A stretch of DNA of 64,000 bases from the NCBI GenBank assembly GCA_946894095.1, contig OX335650.1, forward strand, positions 6,448,001 through 6,512,000, given 5' to 3'. The notes below the pieces were generated by a model, which did no database searches, had not been told where the DNA came from, and worked only from the letters and a program-made list of their open reading frames with translations. Position 1 is the first letter of the stretch, and each line of letters begins with the position of its first letter. The DNA is from Incurvaria masculella. Lineage: Eukaryota > Arthropoda > Insecta > Lepidoptera > Incurvariidae. A program made the translations under genes and the position numbers. Of this stretch, positions 1 through 12,300 are shown one piece after another.

Positions 1-480
1 TTAGTTATGTTTCCGTCAAACATAACACGCTAAGTTTCGAGTGCGGATTTCAAAAATCGGTATTCAGCTAATTCACACATGCGTTTTGTTATTGTCTATG
101 GAGTGGTTTGTCTTGCGCGCCGCCTATAGGGTAAAATAACCTGTCACGATTTTGACAGTTATTTTCTCACTCAAATATGACATACGAAAAGAAAGAGACA
201 GCGATATGCCAACGTAATGTAGAAAAGTGATATTCGAAGTTCGGCGACGCGATACTCCGAATTTGACAAATAGAATTCTCAAAACCGCAAGTTTTCGGCA
301 AAACACACGGCCCACGAGAACATGGAGCGCGCGTTACGAGTTTGCGAACAAAACACAAACACAACGCATGCATTTTGCAAACTACGCTAGTAGATTACCA
401 TTTCGCGCGAAACATGCGGTTTTGAGAAAACACAAACATAACGCGCGCAGTTATCAATTAGCAGAATAAGGATTCTGTTG

Positions 481-495
481 TTTGTCTGTCTGTCT
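481..495. repeat. TGTC/TCTG microsatellite
   Basis: Short run of tetranucleotide units in AT-rich sequence. Confidence 0.7.
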
Positions 496-571
496 GTTCA
501 TTGAGATTTGAGAAGCACTTACACGATTTAGATGGTTATATTGATTCTAGTAAATAACGAAGATATCTAAT

Positions 572-770
572 AAATATTATAAAGGGGAAAGTTTGTAATA
601 ATGGATGGATGGATGGATGGATGGATGGATGGATGGATGGATGGATGTTTGTTACTCTTTCACGTAAAAACTACTGAATGGATTCTAATGAAACTTTACA
701 ATAATATAGCTTATACATCAGAATAACACATAGGCTACAATTTATGTGCCCATGGGCTTTAGAACTTTCA
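572..770 (+). mobile_element. Helitron-like repeat fragment with an internal GGAT microsatellite
   Basis: Begins near TATTATAAAG and continues with TTTGTTACTCTTTCACG and a stretch about aligning ATG/TTT and ending in ATAACACATAGGCTA, an order of motifs common in lepidopteran non-autonomous repeats. A pure (ATGG)n run occupies 601-646 inside it. Confidence 0.45.
601..646. repeat. (ATGG)n microsatellite
   Basis: About eleven perfect tetranucleotide units, likely polymorphic in length. Confidence 0.95.
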
Positions 771-1544
771 CGGGGCTGCGAAAACGATGCCGGTAGCGAT
801 ACTTCACACTAGGGGGAGAGGAGCCGGGGGCGGTGGCGGGGAGCGGCGGCGGGGGGAGGGCAGACGTCGTGACTGTTTGGTGTCCGTTTGGCGAATTTTC
901 AAGGCACTAGGGATTTGTAAAACTTAGTACATGTACATTTAACTACCCGGGAATTAGGATTGGCTAAATAGAATTCAGTTCCGCTTACGCTAAGATGGGG
1001 CTGTCATACAAACTGCAATGCTATGCACGGCTCGGCTTTGCGGCGGCAGCGCTTACTTTTACTGAAGTACGGCTTGATATTTCCTGCAACTTTAGGACTA
1101 CTTGGCATCACGCTAAATCGCCGGAGGAGCGACCAACAGGATAAAATCCTTGAGAACCAATTACTCGATTTAGATGTGCATTGTATCTACGTCTAGCCTG
1201 ATTCTACTAAAAACTTATAGATTACATAATATAACGCTTCATTACCAGAAGGGTAAGTAGGGAGTCTTAAAGTCTTATAACATGCGAACCACTTACCTGA
1301 TTTATGTGCGTATTTTATCAATGTATAGCATCTCTGGGAGCAGTCAGGTTCGAGACGGGTTACTGTTTTCGATGTTGAGGCTGGCTGTGGGTTGGAGTCC
1401 ACGTAAAACTTACCTACGTTACACGTTACTTACTAGGTAAGCAATGTAGCAGTGAAAGTGCAGAAAGGTTCTCGCGGCAAATGTTTTTTTTTTAAATAGC
1501 CACCAAACGTCAACGAAGCTCTAAATGGGAATTATTGGATGTTT

Positions 1545-1713
1545 CTCATTAAATCATGCTATTTCGGCTCGAACGATCTTGATTAAATTTGGTACATGGA
1601 TACATTGTCCTGGACCAGTTTGACCCTATTTTGGACCAGTCATGTGGGCTACTTTTTATCCATGAGATAATTTAGCCGACACTAACCCGAGCGGAGCCGG
1701 GTACCGCAGCTAG
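1545..1713 (+). mobile_element. Helitron-like 3' end
   Basis: Ends with CCCGAGCGGAGCCGGGTACC, which can fold (CCCG with CGGG), then CAGCTAGT. A short hairpin followed by CTAG|T is the form of Helitron 3' ends. The same ending is at 12745-12748, 16670-16673 and 57178-57181. Confidence 0.45.
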
Positions 1714-2559
1714 TACTTCATATTTAAGCTTCACTCTTTTGAACTGCATTAAAGGTAATACATACTTGTGATCACTTATTCAAATTATATGTAAACAAAT
1801 CACCACCGAAGAAGTGGATTTCCTCACGATGTTTTCCTTAACATTAAAACATTCATGTTACACTGAAAAAAAAAAATGTGTATTTCGTCGGTATACTGGT
1901 AAAACCCGCTAATTGACATTTTTTTGTAAAATGAGTTAATAATGCAGTTCTACTTAATCTTCCAAGCTCTTTTTTTTTGGCAAAACCTATATATTGCTAT
2001 GACGTTTAGTTTTAAAGTTAGGTTGTGTAAAAACATGGACAATTGTACCAATCATTATGAGCCAGTCCATTTATTTAGAAACTCTAATTTCTTCACTTAA
2101 AGGGTTTTATCAGTATACTGACGATATATACACACATCTATTTTTATATTTGAAAGTACATATACTTATAAAATATTCACTTAAATTACTAGCTGAGAAT
2201 AAGAGTCGACTTCCGCTCACTTGGCAGCTTGTCAAGACAGAGTCGGACTGAGAAAGCTTTGGTCTTAGCGTCCCGTCGAATCCTATTTCGTGGAGACAGC
2301 CCCCCCGCGAGGCTTACGAGGGTATGGGGTCGGATTACTGCTAAATCGAATTTTATTTTCAAGGGTTAACGCGGGTCGGAACAACAGAGGCACCGTGAAA
2401 TCGTGCGCCGAATTCATTTGCGAATATTAAGGACAACGCGCTGGGAAATGGCTTAAATTTTAGTGGATTCTAACGGAGACCAACATCAAACGACTCCATA
2501 AAGGAATATTATTTAATATTAAGAGTTCGATTGGTTCATAGAAGTAAAATATTTTGTGT

Positions 2560-2705
2560 CGTATGGGTCCCGGCACGTAAAAAGAGTACAGTCGGGCCCA
2601 CTGCATTTCTTCCCATGCATGGTGTAAGAGGCGACTTAAGGATTCGGCGTGGTTCGGATTCCACGTAAAACTATGATCCTATTTTATGTCCAGGTTCGAT
2701 TCCTA
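2560..2705 (+). repeat. Interspersed repeat fragment
   Basis: Contains GGGCCCACTGCATTTCTTCC and GTAAGAGGCGACTTAAGG, related to pieces at 4515-4610 and 37484-37530. The class is uncertain; it may be the head of a SINE or LINE. Confidence 0.4.
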
Positions 2706-4514
2706 GCAAAAAAATTCAGTTTTAGTTTTTATCAAAATCGTCCACATGACTGATTTGGTCAGGAAGGCACATTTGAAAAATTCACCATGTATAGGTGTTA
2801 GAATCTCCATCGGATTTAATCGCTTATAGAAGGAAGGCAATTCCATAGAACAATTTCTTCGGGAATACGGTGTTTTGGGAATAAATATTATATCATGAAG
2901 GTGAGAGTGTTGTTTGCCGTCCAACTCCAGTTACATAATGAAGTCGTTAAAAAAGAACTTATTTCAGTTTTAAAATGTAAAAAAGTTAATTAAGTAAGTA
3001 AATATTGGTGACCAGCAATGCTTTTCATGATTATTTGATATCTTGTCGTTGCGCACGCTCATACGATTTTACAGTCAAAGACTGAAAATGATGTGTGTGT
3101 GTCTACCGTACTAAAACTTTGATGCCGAATATAAAACGATGGGACCGAATTCATTAGGTCCTAACTACTTACAGAATGGCCATTTCCTCACATAACAGAA
3201 TTTCTTATTGCAATAGCTGCTTATGTATTTTAAATTATAGGGTTCAAGAATATATCCGATATTGTAAAGGAACGTCGGAGTGTTACTGTAACATAAAACA
3301 AGTTGCTCTAACAACAAAATATAAAATGATAAAATATGACAAATCCGAGTGTAGTGTACTGTCACAGTGTACAGTGTATATGGATGATGAATAAACAATA
3401 AACCAAATATGGCTGATAAATCTTATATTTTTATTCATTAATATATTCATATAAATCATTAAGAGCCTTTTTCACCAACTGCTGATTAGCTTAATCGCCA
3501 CGTATTAAGGGCATTTCTTAGTAGCTTGTAATAAATACCAGTACAAGACAATCCGCACTTTAGTAATAAAGGCCCAATAAGTATCGATCAAAATAAATCA
3601 GCACTTGGTGATAACCAGGCGTAAAGTTTTTAAAATTCAAGTTCTTACCAAGACACTTGCCGTCGTAGTACATATTTTTTGGTTGCGGCGAGAACATTTT
3701 CAATATTTCAGGTTTACTGTAGGGTTTTTATTGAAATTCACATTAGCAGGTGACTCACAGATCGGTGAATACTACACATTCTAGCTCATTGAATGACAGG
3801 AACTCGCATAAATCCTCCACATAAGTCTAATTCTAAATAGAGTGCGATGACACCAAATAAAATGGCAGCGATGAGGTCACCCAAAGCGAAATGAAAGTGA
3901 TTCACATATATCCGTCCATGTGAATTGGTCCATGATAACAAGAATGGTGTGGTCGTCATTAAAAAAATATAGTTTCGGTCAGAGTGCGCTATTGATTTTT
4001 CGTTTCAATTACATAATTCAAAACCAATAAAAATGACTTCTGATAAATTTTCTCCACAACTGCTACAGCTATTACACAATGACATTTAAAATGCATCCTT
4101 GCTCAAAGTGAAAATTTTATTTTGTGTTCAATTTGCAAGAAACTTTTTATGGGTCGGAATACCATTAAGAATACCTAACACCCATAATGCGCAAAACTTT
4201 CACCTCTACCCAAGGTTCATCCTATTCAAAATGTATCCGTTGAAATGTTAAAATATTTATTTAAAAGTCCGGTAAACTCTAGAAAATCTATCGGCTTTTT
4301 TACCACAAAGTAGAATCGGAAAATGGTAAAAGCCCGGCTTCAGCCTCCAACTGAACTCCGCTCACGTCGTGTGGCATTATATTGTTTATGCCTTGCGAGA
4401 GCTTTCGAAGCATAGAGTTGGGAATCGTCTTGAGATGCCTAGCCTCTCGGTTGTGTTTTGAAGTTGACACGGTCACTTAATAGCTTTGCAAAAAGTACTA
4501 GAAACACAAGTGCC

Positions 4515-4715
4515 TTGTGGGGTTCGGCAAGTAAAAATAATACAATCGGGCCTAATTTCCTGCACTGCCCAGTGCATGTCGTAAAAGGCGACATAAAACT
4601 ACACGTCCACTTCCTTACTTACTAGGTGTTACGCTTAATTATTAGCATCGCATTGAATTGACGATGGTCGAAGCGGCAATGACAGTTGCCCGTATTTTCC
4701 ATCTAGTTTTGTAGC
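4515..4715 (+). mobile_element. Degenerate SINE copy
   Basis: A head-like piece (4515-4610) runs into the shared SINE body, visible as GATGGTCGAAGCGGCAATGA and TTTTCCATC near 4660-4710. Confidence 0.5.
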
Positions 4716-5374
4716 CGTTTCAGTATTATAAAGGTTATGGATTTTAATTAGTATGAAATTCAAAGGCAAGAAGTCGAGAAACGCGCGGCAGTAAAGCGAG
4801 AGATAGGTATATCCAACATATTCGCAATTCTGTGCCTTAAAGGGTAGACGTTAGATCGAAGCCGCCTCCGAGCGGGTGTATGTTAAATTATGTATAACCC
4901 GGGATGACGAGCACCTGTGTCGCGGTCAGGCGTCTTCATTCGTCATTCAAGAAAAAATAACGCTACGCCTGTTCTTAAAAAATATATACCTAAAAAAAAC
5001 TACGAGAGGTGTAGTGGGACACCTGGTGGGATTGAAGTTCCTTTCGCTAGCGACCCGCCCCAGCTTCGCACGAAGCATCTTTTTCTATTTGCAATTTTCA
5101 AACTGACTAAATCCACAGAATATCAATCCGTTCTGTCATTCAATAGTAGTGCACGAAGCGAAGTGCCGAGGTATGTGATGACAGATCAGATTTAAGTATA
5201 CTTTGACGGGACGGAGAGAAATTCGTTCAGTGCTTGCCCTGCGATTTGAATGTGATTTTCTCGCAAATAACAAAAAACAAAAACATTCACCCGAGCGAAA
5301 CTTCTAAACTTCCAAACTTCACAGGATCATCCGCTGGGGTGCTGAACTGACGCGAATGTTCCTTAGAGATCATG

Positions 5375-5664
5375 TTTTTAGGGTTCCGTACCCAAAGGGT
5401 GAAAACGGAACCCTATTACTAAGCCTTCGCTGTCCGTCCGTCCGTCCGTCTGTCACAGGGCTGTATCTCATGAACCGTAATAGGTAGGCAGCTGAAATTT
5501 TCACAGAGTGTGTATTTATTTTGCCGCTATAAAAACAAACAGGTAAAATAAAAAAAATAAAAATTAAAGCGGGGTCCCGTACAATAAACATGATTTTTTT
5601 AAAATCTTGTACGATGGTACGCAACCCTTTGTGTGCGAGTCCGACTCGCACTTGGCCGGTTTTT
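5375..5664 (-). mobile_element. GTGCGAGTC-palindrome repeat, copy a
   Basis: One of eleven copies of a ~180-370 bp family. In sense orientation it starts AACCGGCCAAGTGCGAGTC-G-GACTCGCAC, has a middle TGTTATAGCGGCAAA, a GGAC tetranucleotide run, and a final hairpin AGGGTTCCGT...ACGGAACCCT followed by A-residues. This copy is reversed and complete with a short CCGT run. Confidence 0.8.
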
Positions 5665-6072
5665 AAATATAACAGAACCAGCAGTGCTCCGCCAATATTT
5701 AAGTGACAACCCCGACACTGGATGGAGGGAAGGTATTTATCTCAAAATAATGTTGAGCTACTGCTGCGGGTACGGTCGCAAAGCTATAAATTTACTGTGG
5801 TCAAGCTGTGCGTCTCGTCGACGACCCCGAGGTATCTCTAAATCTAGAGACCTTCCAACACCGAAGGGATGTAGGGACTCTATTTTTATTCTATCATCTC
5901 TACCATCTCTAACAACTAATGTTTCTTTGCGAAGTATTATTTATTGGTTGATAGAATCTAGTTTTCTAAAAAGAATAGAGTTTTTGACGTAACTCAGTGT
6001 AGTTTGATTACCAAAAACGTTTTAATAAATGAAATGGAAATGAAATGAAATGGAAATGAATGAAAAAAAGGC

Positions 6073-6170
6073 CGGGAAGGTTTTCGTATCCCCGTGAAAG
6101 TTCGGAAGCTCATGGTAGTCGTCGGGCACCCCTCATATGAGGTCCTGGCGCACGCCATATGCCGCGTTTA
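6073..6170 (-). repeat. Interspersed repeat fragment next to exon 9
   Basis: The reverse strand reads GAACTTTCACGGGGATACG, matching 770-800 (GAACTTTCACGGGGCTGCG). Probably a LINE or Helitron-type remnant. Confidence 0.4.
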
Positions 6171-6198
6171 ACATAAAACAAATCTAGGTTCTACTTGC

Positions 6199-6324
6199 CT
6201 CCTCGACCCAAAGCATGGGGAACAAGCCGGTCGACACGTTGGCGAGTTGATACGCCGCTGCCATCTGACGCAGCTCCACGTTGAACTGAAGTCGCCTTAC
6301 GCCTTTCAGAAGCACGCCCGTTGT
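6199..6324 (-). CDS. SNMP2: SNMP2-like exon 9: ectodomain, GC donor
   Basis: Codons 403-444, [20 protein letters not shown] then [16 protein letters not shown], following directly on YLEP as in the family. The acceptor is TTGCTATTTCAG|ACA, phase 0. No GT donor fits the end. GAG|GCAAGT matches the consensus of the rare GC-AG intron class and keeps phase 0. The next exon should open with ~20 acidic/polar residues before the second membrane helix. I did not find it in 1-6198. Confidence 0.92.
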
Positions 6325-9300
6325 CTGAAATAGCAATGCGCTTCGTTCCAAGTCACACCATAATCGATGGTGTTTACATGAAGATCCAAGATCTCTTTTA
6401 AACACGGCATTATGGCAGATCGTTCGTTTATATTTTTATAAGACTTGCCTGCTGTTCTTAGTTTAATAAATCACTTTTGTTAAAACATTCTATAAGGACG
6501 CTCATAAAGGGAAGGTCCTGACATGGCACTTAATTCGTTCGGGAATGTGGTTTATTATATATATTGGGCTAATATCAAAACAGTAGTAGTGTGGTATTAG
6601 CCATCAATGTCAGGTTGCATAAAAAAAAAAAAACAAAAAACCGGCCAAGTGCGAGTCGGACTCGCACACGAAGGGTTTCGTACCATCGTACAAGATTTAA
6701 CATAAAAAAATCACGTTTTTTGTATGGGACCCCCCTTTAATTTCTATATTTTTTTTATTTTACCTATTTGTTGTTATAGCGGCAAAATAAATAGACACTC
6801 TCTGACAATTTCAGCTGCCTACCTATTATGGTTCATGAGATACAGCCCTGTGACAGACGGACAGACGGACGGACGGACGGACGGACGGACGGACGGACGG
6901 ACGGACAGCGGAGGCTTAGTAATAGGGTTCCGTTTTCACCCTTTGGGTACGGAACCCTAAAAACCACAGAAATGAAAGCTTGTGCATTGTTCCACTGTTC
7001 CAGTACCAAAAAAGCGTTAAATCTTAGAGTAGGACAAAACATATTTCCAAATCAAAATCCATAGCAAAGATCACAATTTTAAGTATTAAATTTTAGCCCA
7101 ATAGAAATTGGGCTAAAATTCACCAAGAAAGCGTATGAATAAAACTCGTTGGGACTGATTAAGACAAATGAGTGGCTAAATAGGTTTCATAGATTTCTCC
7201 ATAGATCCTGTACGCCTTTACCGGTTCAAGGTAAACGTAGGTGTTGTGCAGGTCTCGCGCCGGCGCCAGCCCTTCCGCGTACTCCAGCAGCTCCTCGGAC
7301 GCCAGGTAGAAGTGCGGCAGCGAGGCGATGACGGGCACCTGCTGGCACGGGGACAAGTCCAGAACGCCCATCACCAGGCACCCGTCGTGCTTCGCGCTCC
7401 AGTTCCTGTTACCCACCCCTCGGTACACTTTTGAGCGGCTCGTAGCCTTGTGCGGTGACTGGCCTAGCGTACCAGAGGTCTGGGTTCAATTCCGACATAG
7501 GGTAGGGTTTAAGCCCGCCCGGGTTGGTACCATCGCATTGGATGAAAAGATGGTCGAAGCGGCAATGAAAAATTATCCGTGATTTCATTCAGGTCAATGC
7601 AGCCGTGCTCATAAAGGGAAGGTCCTAGCATGGCACCTAATTCCTTCGGGAATGTGGTTGATTGGGCTAATATCTTAACGGTAGTTGTGTGGTGTTAGCC
7701 ATCCATCCATGGCAGGTCGCATACAAAAAACACTATGCCATGGAATATGGACAGCTGTATGGATTGCGTGGGTTTTAGTGGTTATACAGGTTGTTGCGAC
7801 AGCCACTACATGACATTTGGGAAATGATCGAAATAAACAAAAACGTTTTATAACTTTTTTCTGAATATCCTCCAAATAAAAAGTTAGATTTTCCGTATAA
7901 AGTAATTAATTTATTTAAAAGAATCTAATGTTCCGTAACAACGTAGGTACGTTGAATGTTATTTGGGATAAGGTATGCTCTCACGATCACGTCACGAAAT
8001 CACGTCAGGTCCTTGGAAGAATAGACCGAGATAACAGAGCACCTTGCTGTATGATTACACTAGCTTCACAACATACATACTAGCTCTTGGATTACAGGTG
8101 CTACGGAAATAACCTTTTCGCATCACGTTACCTATTTTGACAAGGCAATTTCTATTCGATACCGGCCATCTAGCGGTTGCTAGCGTCATTCTTTCATTAC
8201 TTATTCGTCCATTTGTTCTACGTACGAGGTAGTAATTTAAAAAGGAAACAGCTGTTATTTTATTTTGATAACCATCTGTGCTTAACAGCCAACTCAACAT
8301 TATTCAAAGAAAATATATTCCTGTTCTAATCTTTACCCTCTCTTACATTGATACAAGTTCACACTTACTAAATAATATTTTGTCAGCCGACAAGAAAAAT
8401 TACTTCCATCTCCGGTACGTAATTATACGATATTGTCTCTGACTTGAATTGAGCTAGTTGGACTGAATATCCCAAAGCATCGCCCAACTTGGGTCATGTA
8501 ACTAAGTTATCAGCCTTTAGTGCTACGTACTCGGTCCGTCAAATGCCAGAAAGTACGCACGGAAAGTCAACAGAATTCTGCCTCAGAGACGTTTGTGGAA
8601 TGCAAACATTATACACAAGACTCAGCACTGTGTACACTGGGGTCTGGTAACTAGCGTCCGTGCAAATGATGGGCGCTTTTATAGGGACGACACGACGGTC
8701 TCTGAATACGGTTCAAATAGGATTCCTTATTTGTGCACACGGAGTGAATTTGATGAGAACACAAAATGTCGAGAACATCGATATAACCTAAAACATAAGA
8801 TGCGCGATGAGTTTTTGCCACTACGCACTACATGGCATATGTCCTGCAGACCCGCATATGTCCTAATATTGTTTTGTCTGTGGTTGACTAAACGTCTGAG
8901 TAGCTTCAATCACAGCAATTTAATGCGACAAAACGCCAAAAATGTGCAGCCAAAAATTATTAATACAGGAAAAATACAATTTTGAATGCAATTTTGTTTC
9001 AAAGTGTAAGCGTGCATGTTTAGACGCAAATGTTGAAATTCGAAGTAACAAAACACAGCATGGCAGCGCCAGGTGTCTGCAATCGGAATCAGAACCAGAA
9101 GTTTCTTTTTTCTTAGTTATTGATTTACATAGCAACGCGCTTTGCACAAACACGTTATGATATTTGCACGGGTATACCAAGAGGGAACGAGACCACAGAT
9201 GCTCTAATAGGTTCATTCAAGGCGCTTCAGTACAAGGATACAAGGATGCAAAACAAAGGCATTAGTAGGTGGTTTTCGTATGTTTATTATTCGTACATAA

Positions 9301-12300
9301 TTGTGTCTTAATGACATTTCATTCTAGACAAGTTTCTTAAAACGTGTAAAACTTTTAGAATTTAAATGTTTAGAGCAATAATAAAACAGAAGTATATGCG
9401 GGCAAATTAAAATATAATGACAGCAACACTTCGATAGTAAATAGGTGGAGCCGATGTATCCACGAAGAAATGTTTTTATTACTATTCTATTGATTTAATA
9501 TGTCGATGGTCGAGGGTTATTATTAAGTCACCGAACATGTTTTATATTAGATTTACAATTTGTTAGTAAATGTAAATGTAGCATAGTTAGTTGGTTATGC
9601 TCGAAACGAGGTTATTTTCAATAATATTCCTTTGTGACTTTGCAATAATTCATTTGTTTAGAATCACCGCACAGATGGAGAACAAGAGCTTTCCATTTTC
9701 GCGAATTGAATATTATTACATTAAAATGAATTTTATGTCTTGAATAGCTCTGAAAAGAAGAAATATTTATTGGAGCGTAAAGTCGAGCCACCCGCCAGCT
9801 GTCCGCGTAAGAGCTTTGGGAAAACTCTCAAATTTAAATCCCTAATTTAACGACTTGTCAGTTTTCTGCTGGTAAATGTTTTCGCGAGTCTACTAAAAAG
9901 GTGAAGGGAGTTTTTTAGCCGCCCTTGGCTAGGAACTTGCTAGAAAAATGGAAGACAAATGACTCTGGCTCGACTAGAAAAGCCGTTAGTTTTCATTTCA
10001 CATTGAGACGAATTTTCACGCTCGCTATCTTGTGACAGTAATAGACTATTCATTGCAGTCGTTATCTTTGGTTAAAAAGGAAAACTTTTCCTAAAGTTAC
10101 ATGTAGAGTGGTGGTAAGGCCTATGGACTTGTGTGTTAGATGGGTTTGATCTACTCGGTTTGCCCGTTTTTTAAAGGATATCAAAAAGGGTAATATCTAT
10201 TTTGTGATATTTCTCGTATTAGGGAACTCAACTCTGCCCAAAAAAATGCTTCAATTGAATGCAATCGTTTAAATTTCAGTAATAATGTGATTATTAACTT
10301 ACATAATTGAATAAAAAATTTAAGTTCCTAATTTAACATTTACATAACTAAAGTGATAAGAACATGCTACAGAATAACACATAGAAGTATGGAATTATGT
10401 TTATCTCAAAGCATCCTTTACAGGCATTAATAACGACCAAAATGTGATTTTCAAGAATTTCTAACACACCGGAAGTCACAGCAGAATTTAAGAACGACTC
10501 GCCATTCATCTCAGTTTTTAGGATTATACAAAAATATTTTTAAATAAAACTTGCGAAATCATTGCAGAAAAACTAAATTAAGTCCAATAAAATAAAATAA
10601 ATTATTTAAAGTTACACATGTTTAAAAATAATGTCCCTTCACTTTAAATACACACAATTAAATACAGGTACGGCAAAAGGAAGCATTTTTATATTTTTTG
10701 TAAGAACGTTACGTAACTAAATTTAATACTTTTTACTAAATTTAATAAATTACAGCGCACTGGCGGGAATCTTTGACAAGGCACAGAGACCCTGCTTTTG
10801 ACGGACACACCATTGTTATAGAACAAGATCGGGAAGGAAGAGAGAAGTGTTGAAAATCTTGGCACGAAATATTTTAATAAAAAGCTTTTCTGCATAGAAC
10901 ATTAAGTAATCGTCGTTCCAAAAAAGTTGAAATATTTTGTATAAAAAAAGCCTATTTAATCAAGACCATTGACAGCCATCAGCTTGCGCAGGCACAGTCC
11001 ATCCCTCTCCTGTCACATCTCTAATTAAACCTAAAAATATGGTATTGCGCAGAGCTTAACTGCCTCCGGTACGATCTTGCGAAAGAAGTGCTCCTAACAC
11101 TCTTCCACATTGCCATCTCCATCTCTTTTAGAGACGTATGGGTGCATTTATGACCATACCCTCACAATTTTACACACCATTCCAGAAGTGGCTTTGACAA
11201 TACCTTTGACAGAAGCATTTGTTGCCAGGCACAGCACTCTTAGAAGCCAACGCAAGGCGGTCTATTTCATAGCGGTACGCCGTCATGTTGAAAATGCTCG
11301 TCAGACCAACCAGCGACGCGTGCATAGATCTGAAAGCACACACGAGAATTGTCATGTATTTTCACGCCGTCCCATTAGAAAGGGAGATAAATTCTAGGCT
11401 CTCTTTACTTCGCCGTCTTAAGCGAGGGGGACATTTAATAGTATCTGTTTCCGGGTTGAGGACAACAGAAAGCCACCGTACACACAAAAATAAGAAATTC
11501 CGTGATGGTGGCTTTTCGTCCAGATGCCTCATATCATTTCTCTCATGCGGATACTGTCACACAAGAGCACATTGTGGACGTTTGGCTGCATCAGGAACGT
11601 TCAGAGACTAGTCCATTGAAATCGATATCTACGCTGCGAATGGTGGTGTTTCCCACCAATAAAAGTGACAGGTGTCAAATATCTTAATTGAGAAAGATGA
11701 CTCTGATGACAGAACCACAACAAAGCCAAAATATACCAGCTAAACCTATATTTCAACAGCCTGGTTACTAGGCGGAAGATCCAAGCTATGACTTGTATAA
11801 TATATTTAATAATTTCTAATCATCCTAAAGTCAGGAAAGCATGGAAGAGCTTGGAGGAGGCCTTTGCCAACAAAGTGCAAACAGACAACGCTATAGATGT
11901 CGACTAAGTCAATACATTTTTTTTTAATAACAATGCAAGATTGTCTGAAATAAAGGCTTATATTCATATTATTATTAGATCATCCTCGAGCTAGGTAGGA
12001 CCTAAGTATACACAATGACTTCTGGGGCTCAAAGAGATACGTACTCGATTACCCAAGCTTATCTATTCAGGAATATCTACAAATACGTCCAAAATCCTAT
12101 AAAACAAGTTTAAACACATACATATCTCTCCTCCCGGCCCTCAGCGGTACGGAATTACTGCTTTCCGCCAACGCACCTAATGTCGTGGTCCCCCTGGCGG
12201 GTGGTCTTCCCGCACTCCGTTTTTCTCTCCACGGCCGCCAGTGTAGGACACGGTTACTCCAACGGTCGTCGTCTCTTCGGCTGACATGCCCAGCCCACTG

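Larger units (their letters stand above)
1..6198. other. Sequence downstream of SNMP2-like exon 9 (intron 9, repeat-rich)
   Basis: No coding exon is recognised here on either strand. It holds Helitron-like fragments, SINE pieces, one palindrome-ended repeat with a CCGT run, and AT-rich unique sequence (about 2.7-4.5 kb). I searched the minus strand for the missing membrane-helix exon and saw no hydrophobic GC-rich segment, so that exon is probably left of base 1. Confidence 0.5.

Noticed and set aside
780..880. GC-rich stretch as the missing SNMP2 C-terminal exon
   Set aside because: The minus strand reads proline/arginine-rich sequence with no hydrophobic helix, and the adjacent motif recurs in a repeat near 6073.
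6724..7064. Open frames reading [12 protein letters not shown] (also near 5370, 28126, 34968, 48146, 51873)
   Set aside because: They are translations of the GTGCGAGTC-palindrome repeat and its GGAC run, found in both orientations with varying lengths.
8593..8985. 130-codon plus-strand frame
   Set aside because: Inside intron 7, no recognisable domain, AT-rich codon use unlike the SNMP2 exons, no partner exons.
11110..11611. Plus-strand frames at 11.1-11.6 kb
   Set aside because: They are shadows over exon 7, whose minus-strand reading matches the CD36 cysteine region with consensus splice sites.
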